This document shows positions 15,263 to 17,658 of a stretch of 17,658 bases of DNA, one piece after another. The notes beneath the pieces were generated by a model. It ran no database searches. It saw nothing but the letters and a program-made list of their open reading frames with translations, and had not been told where the DNA came from. Position 1 is the stretch's first letter. Every line of letters starts with the position of its first letter. Origin of the DNA: Kocuria sp. (lineage in GTDB: Bacteria > Actinomycetota > Actinomycetes > Actinomycetales > Micrococcaceae); assembly GCA_030453435.1 (NCBI GenBank), contig JAKDKI010000012.1, forward strand, positions 1 to 17,658, written 5' to 3'. Position numbers and translations under genes: made by a program.

Positions 15263-16135
15263 ATGTTCGCCCCGCTGTCCACTCCCGATGAGCACATCCT
15301 CACCGTCCACTGCCCTGAGGCTTACGGTTTGGTCAGTGCTGTGGCATCAAACCTGACCAATCAGGGGTGCGACATCTTTGATGTGAAGCACTTCTCCGAC
15401 CGCCACAACAGCGAGTTCTTCATTCGCTGTCACACCATGAGCGACCCGGGGACGGTTACCACGGAGTCCCTCATCGAGGGGTTCCAGCCGGTGGCCGATC
15501 AGCACCGCATGCGCTTCCGCTTGGTCAACGCCCGCAAGAAGACCCGGGTGCTCATCATGGTCTCCAAGATCTCCCACTGCCTCACCGATCTGCTGCATCG
15601 ACAGCGGGTCAATTCGCTTCCCATCGAGATTGTTGCGGTGGTCTCCAATCACACGGACCTGCAGCCGCTCGTGGACTTCTACGGCTTTCCGTTCCACCAC
15701 ATCCCGGTGACCAAGGAATCCAAGCCGAAAGCGGAGGCAGAGCTGCTGGAGCTCGTGGAGCACTACGACACCGAGCTGGTGGTGCTCGCCCGATACATGC
15801 AGATCCTTTCTGATGACCTGACCCGCGCCCTGTCCGGCAAGTGCATCAATATCCACCACTCGTTCCTGCCCTCGTTCAAGGGCGCCAAGCCGTACCACCA
15901 GGCGTATGACCGCGGCGTGAAGATGGTGGGTGCCACTGCCCACTACGTGACGTCGGATCTGGACGAAGGCCCCATCATTGCCCAGCGGGTGATTCCCGTG
16001 GACCACGCGCACACACCCAGCGACCTGGTGGCCGTCGGTTCCGACGCCGAAACGCAGGCCCTGTCCCGCGCCGTGAAATGGCACGCCGAAGGCCGCGTGG
16101 TGATCTCCGGCAACCGGACCATCGTCCTGGCCTGA
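15263..16135 (+). CDS. purU: Formyltetrahydrofolate deformylase
   Basis: Hydrolyses 10-formyltetrahydrofolate to formate and tetrahydrofolate, balancing one-carbon pools and supplying formate; cytosolic. 290 residues, normal for PurU. An N-terminal ACT domain lies at ~9-85 (HILTVHCPEAYGLVSAV). The formyltransferase-like domain has IHHSFLPSFKGAKPYHQAY at 197-215. The catalytic triad of the family is visible as Asn196 and His198 in INIHHS and Asp234 in SDLDEGPI. AGGAG lies 10 nt before the ATG at 15263. E. coli PurU is controlled by Met and Gly through the ACT domain; the same is plausible here. It stands alone, convergent with sucCD across a shared hairpin. Confidence 0.95.
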   Translation: MFAPLSTPDEHILTVHCPEAYGLVSAVASNLTNQGCDIFDVKHFSDRHNSEFFIRCHTMSDPGTVTTESLIEGFQPVADQHRMRFRLVNARKKTRVLIMVSKISHCLTDLLHRQRVNSLPIEIVAVVSNHTDLQPLVDFYGFPFHHIPVTKESKPKAEAELLELVEHYDTELVVLARYMQILSDDLTRALSGKCINIHHSFLPSFKGAKPYHQAYDRGVKMVGATAHYVTSDLDEGPIIAQRVIPVDHAHTPSDLVAVGSDAETQALSRAVKWHAEGRVVISGNRTIVLA

Positions 16136-16160
16136 CCTACCGCTCCCAAGCCTTTAACGC

Positions 16161-16202
16161 GCCGACGCCGCTCCCCCACCGAAGTGGGCGAGCGGCGTCG
16201 GC
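16161..16202. terminator. Bidirectional terminator between purU and sucD
   Basis: Stem GCCGACGCCGCTC (16161-16173) with GAGCGGCGTCGGC (16190-16202), 13 perfect bp. It continues past one C/C mismatch into CCCAC / GTGGG (5 bp) around a CGAA tetraloop. It lies 25 nt after the purU stop and 35 nt after the sucD stop on the other strand. The very stable 18-bp stem lacks a U run on either side. Confidence 0.85.
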
Positions 16203-16237
16203 ATTCGTACGTGCCGGTTCAACCGGCCGCGCGCGAC

Positions 16238-17155
16238 TTACTTGCCTTCGAAGATCTCGCGCATGAGCTGGGCGGTCTCGGAAGGAGTCTTACCCACCTT
16301 CACGCCGGCAGCCTCGAGAGCTTCCTTCTTAGCCTGTGCGGTTCCGGACGAGCCGGAGACGATGGCGCCCGCGTGGCCCATGGTCTTGCCCTCGGGAGCC
16401 GTGAAGCCCGCAACGTAGCCGACGACCGGCTTGGTCACGTTGGCCTTGATGAAGTCAGCGGCGCGCTCCTCGGCGTCGCCACCGATCTCACCGATCATCA
16501 CGATGGCCTCGGTTTCCGGATCCGCCTCGAACGCTTCCAGAGCGTCGATGTGCGTGGTACCGATGACCGGGTCACCGCCGATACCGATGGCGGTGGTGAA
16601 GCCCAGGTCACGCAGCTCGTACATCATCTGGTAGGTCAGGGTGCCGGACTTGGAGACCAGGCCCAGCTTGCCCTTGCCGGTGATGTTGGCCGGGGTGATG
16701 CCCAGCAGGGACTCCTCGGGGGAGATGATGCCCGGGCAGTTGGGGCCGATGATGCGGGACTTGGGCTTGCCGTCCGCACCGGTGTTGGCCTTGGCGTGGG
16801 CCCAGAACTCAGCGGAGTCCTGAACCGGGATGCCCTCGGTGATCACAACGATGAGCGGGACCTCGGCGTCAATGGCCTCGATCACGGCGTCCTTGCAGAA
16901 GGCCGGGGGCACGAACACGATGGACGCGTTGGCGCCGGTCTCGGACACTGCTTCGGACACAGAGCCGAAAACGGGCAGTTCTACGTCCTGGCCGTCCTTG
17001 CTCTTGTGCTGCACCGTGGTGCCGGCCTTGCGGGCGTTCACACCGCCGAGCACCTGGGTGCCGGCAGCGAGCATACGGGCGGTGTGCTTGGTGCCTTCGC
17101 CGCCGGTGATGCCCTGAACGATGACCTTGGAGTCTTTGTTCAAAAAGATCGACAT
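16238..17155 (-). CDS. sucD: Succinyl-CoA synthetase alpha subunit
   Basis: TCA-cycle enzyme subunit; with SucC it converts succinyl-CoA, phosphate and ADP or GDP to succinate, CoA and the nucleoside triphosphate. 305 residues, slightly longer than E. coli SucD. The CoA-binding Rossmann part begins [15 protein letters not shown] at 11-25. [13 protein letters not shown] at 136-148 and the active-site phosphohistidine His261 in [11 protein letters not shown] are present. AGGAAG precedes the ATG at 17155. It is second in the sucC-sucD operon, 32 nt after the sucC stop, and ends at the hairpin shared with purU. Confidence 0.97.
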   Translation of the reverse strand: MSIFLNKDSKVIVQGITGGEGTKHTARMLAAGTQVLGGVNARKAGTTVQHKSKDGQDVELPVFGSVSEAVSETGANASIVFVPPAFCKDAVIEAIDAEVPLIVVITEGIPVQDSAEFWAHAKANTGADGKPKSRIIGPNCPGIISPEESLLGITPANITGKGKLGLVSKSGTLTYQMMYELRDLGFTTAIGIGGDPVIGTTHIDALEAFEADPETEAIVMIGEIGGDAEERAADFIKANVTKPVVGYVAGFTAPEGKTMGHAGAIVSGSSGTAQAKKEALEAAGVKVGKTPSETAQLMREIFEGK

Positions 17156-17187
17156 ATCTTCTTCCTGATAGATCTACGCGTGGGCGA

Positions 17188-17658
17188 TTACTTGGCGGAG
17201 TGGGCCAGCTCGGCGGCCTTGTCGGCGCCGGAGTCCATGGTTTCCGCGGAGGTGACCAACGGGTGGTTGGCATCGCTAAGAATCTGACGCCCCTCATCCA
17301 CGTTGTTGCCGTCCAACCGCACCACGATGGGCTTGGTGGCGGAGTCACCCAGGATTTCCAGGGCCTTCACGATGCCGTTGGCCACCGCGTCACACGCGGT
17401 GATGCCGCCGAACACGTTCACGAACACGGACTTGACCTGGGGGTCGTTGAGGATGACGTCCAGGCCGGCGGCCATGACCTCTGCGGATGCGCCACCGCCG
17501 ATGTCGAGGAAGTTGGCGGGCTTCACGTTGCCGTGCTTCTCGCCGGCGTAAGCCACAACGTCCAGGGTCGACATCACGAGACCGGCACCGTTGCCGATGA
17601 TTCCCACTTCGCCGTCGAGCTTGACGTAGTTGAGGTCGTTCTCCTTGGCCTTCTCCTC
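17188..17658 (-). CDS. sucC: Succinyl-CoA synthetase beta subunit, C-terminal part only
   Basis: The last 156 residues of the ATP-grasp beta subunit; the N-terminal grasp domain lies beyond the window. Visible are [19 protein letters not shown], a hallmark of the nucleotide-site border, then [25 protein letters not shown] and VRLDGNN, all in the CoA-ligase domain that contacts SucD. The reading frame is open to the window edge. It lies directly upstream of sucD, co-transcribed. Confidence 0.96.
   Translation of the reverse strand, partial: EEKAKENDLNYVKLDGEVGIIGNGAGLVMSTLDVVAYAGEKHGNVKPANFLDIGGGASAEVMAAGLDVILNDPQVKSVFVNVFGGITACDAVANGIVKALEILGDSATKPIVVRLDGNNVDEGRQILSDANHPLVTSAETMDSGADKAAELAHSAK

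Noticed and set aside
14593..15291. Small frames in the gap (78, 63 and 112 residues)
   Set aside because: No Shine-Dalgarno-supported start, no recognisable family, and they run through hairpins and, in one case, into purU.
16184..17287. Long plus-strand open frame opposite sucD
   Set aside because: Antisense shadow of a well-identified enzyme.
1..17658. CRISPR arrays, tRNA or rRNA genes, complete insertion sequences
   Set aside because: No spaced direct repeats, no tRNA cloverleaf with a T-arm consensus, no rRNA segments, and no intact transposase were seen on reading both strands.

Overview
This window is a chromosomal segment of a high-GC Gram-positive bacterium (Actinomycetota). It is most likely from Micrococcales, near Arthrobacter, Kocuria or Brevibacterium. 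This rests on an Arthrobacter-type choline oxidase, codon use rich in G/C third positions, actinobacterial-style -10 boxes placed just upstream of ATG codons that lack a Shine-Dalgarno, and an actinobacterial Snf2 helicase. Genus cannot be fixed from the sequence alone.

Layout. (1) 1-4801, minus strand: a choline uptake and oxidation operon, transcribed as betT-type BCCT transporter, then betaine aldehyde dehydrogenase (4-nt ATGA overlap), then choline oxidase codA (cut by the window edge). It imports choline and converts it to the osmoprotectant glycine betaine. (2) 4912-4946: a strong hairpin terminator. (3) 4966-8103 (minus) and 8255-11248 (plus): a divergent pair sharing a 151-bp promoter region. 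One is a 1045-residue protein of unknown function with a Cys/His zinc-ribbon-like site. The other is a 997-residue Snf2-family helicase/translocase without the N-terminal SWIM finger. This pair is the best candidate for an undescribed system. (4) 11405-11950: a small protein resembling the TY-Chap/YbjN chaperone-like fold. (5) 12047-13264: a BenE-family benzoate/H+ symporter, ended by a strong hairpin. (6) 13388-14560: a ferritin-like domain fused to a VIT1/CCC1 iron/manganese transporter, probably from a leaderless mRNA.

(7) 14561-15262: a 702-bp gap without a convincing gene. Its first ~380 bp are only about 52% GC. Its second part (14929-15118) folds into a chain of helices, including a long-range 20-bp stem that encloses two hairpins. 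It could be a structured RNA, a purU leader, or the 3' remnant of an IS605-type tnpB/omega-RNA element. (8) 15263-16135: purU (formyltetrahydrofolate deformylase), convergent across an 18-bp bidirectional hairpin with (9) the succinyl-CoA synthetase operon sucC-sucD on the minus strand (sucC cut by the window edge).

Most of the window is ordinary metabolism and transport. Three places deserve a second look: the helicase/zinc-ribbon pair, the structured gap before purU, and the pairing of a two-step choline oxidase with a separate aldehyde dehydrogenase.
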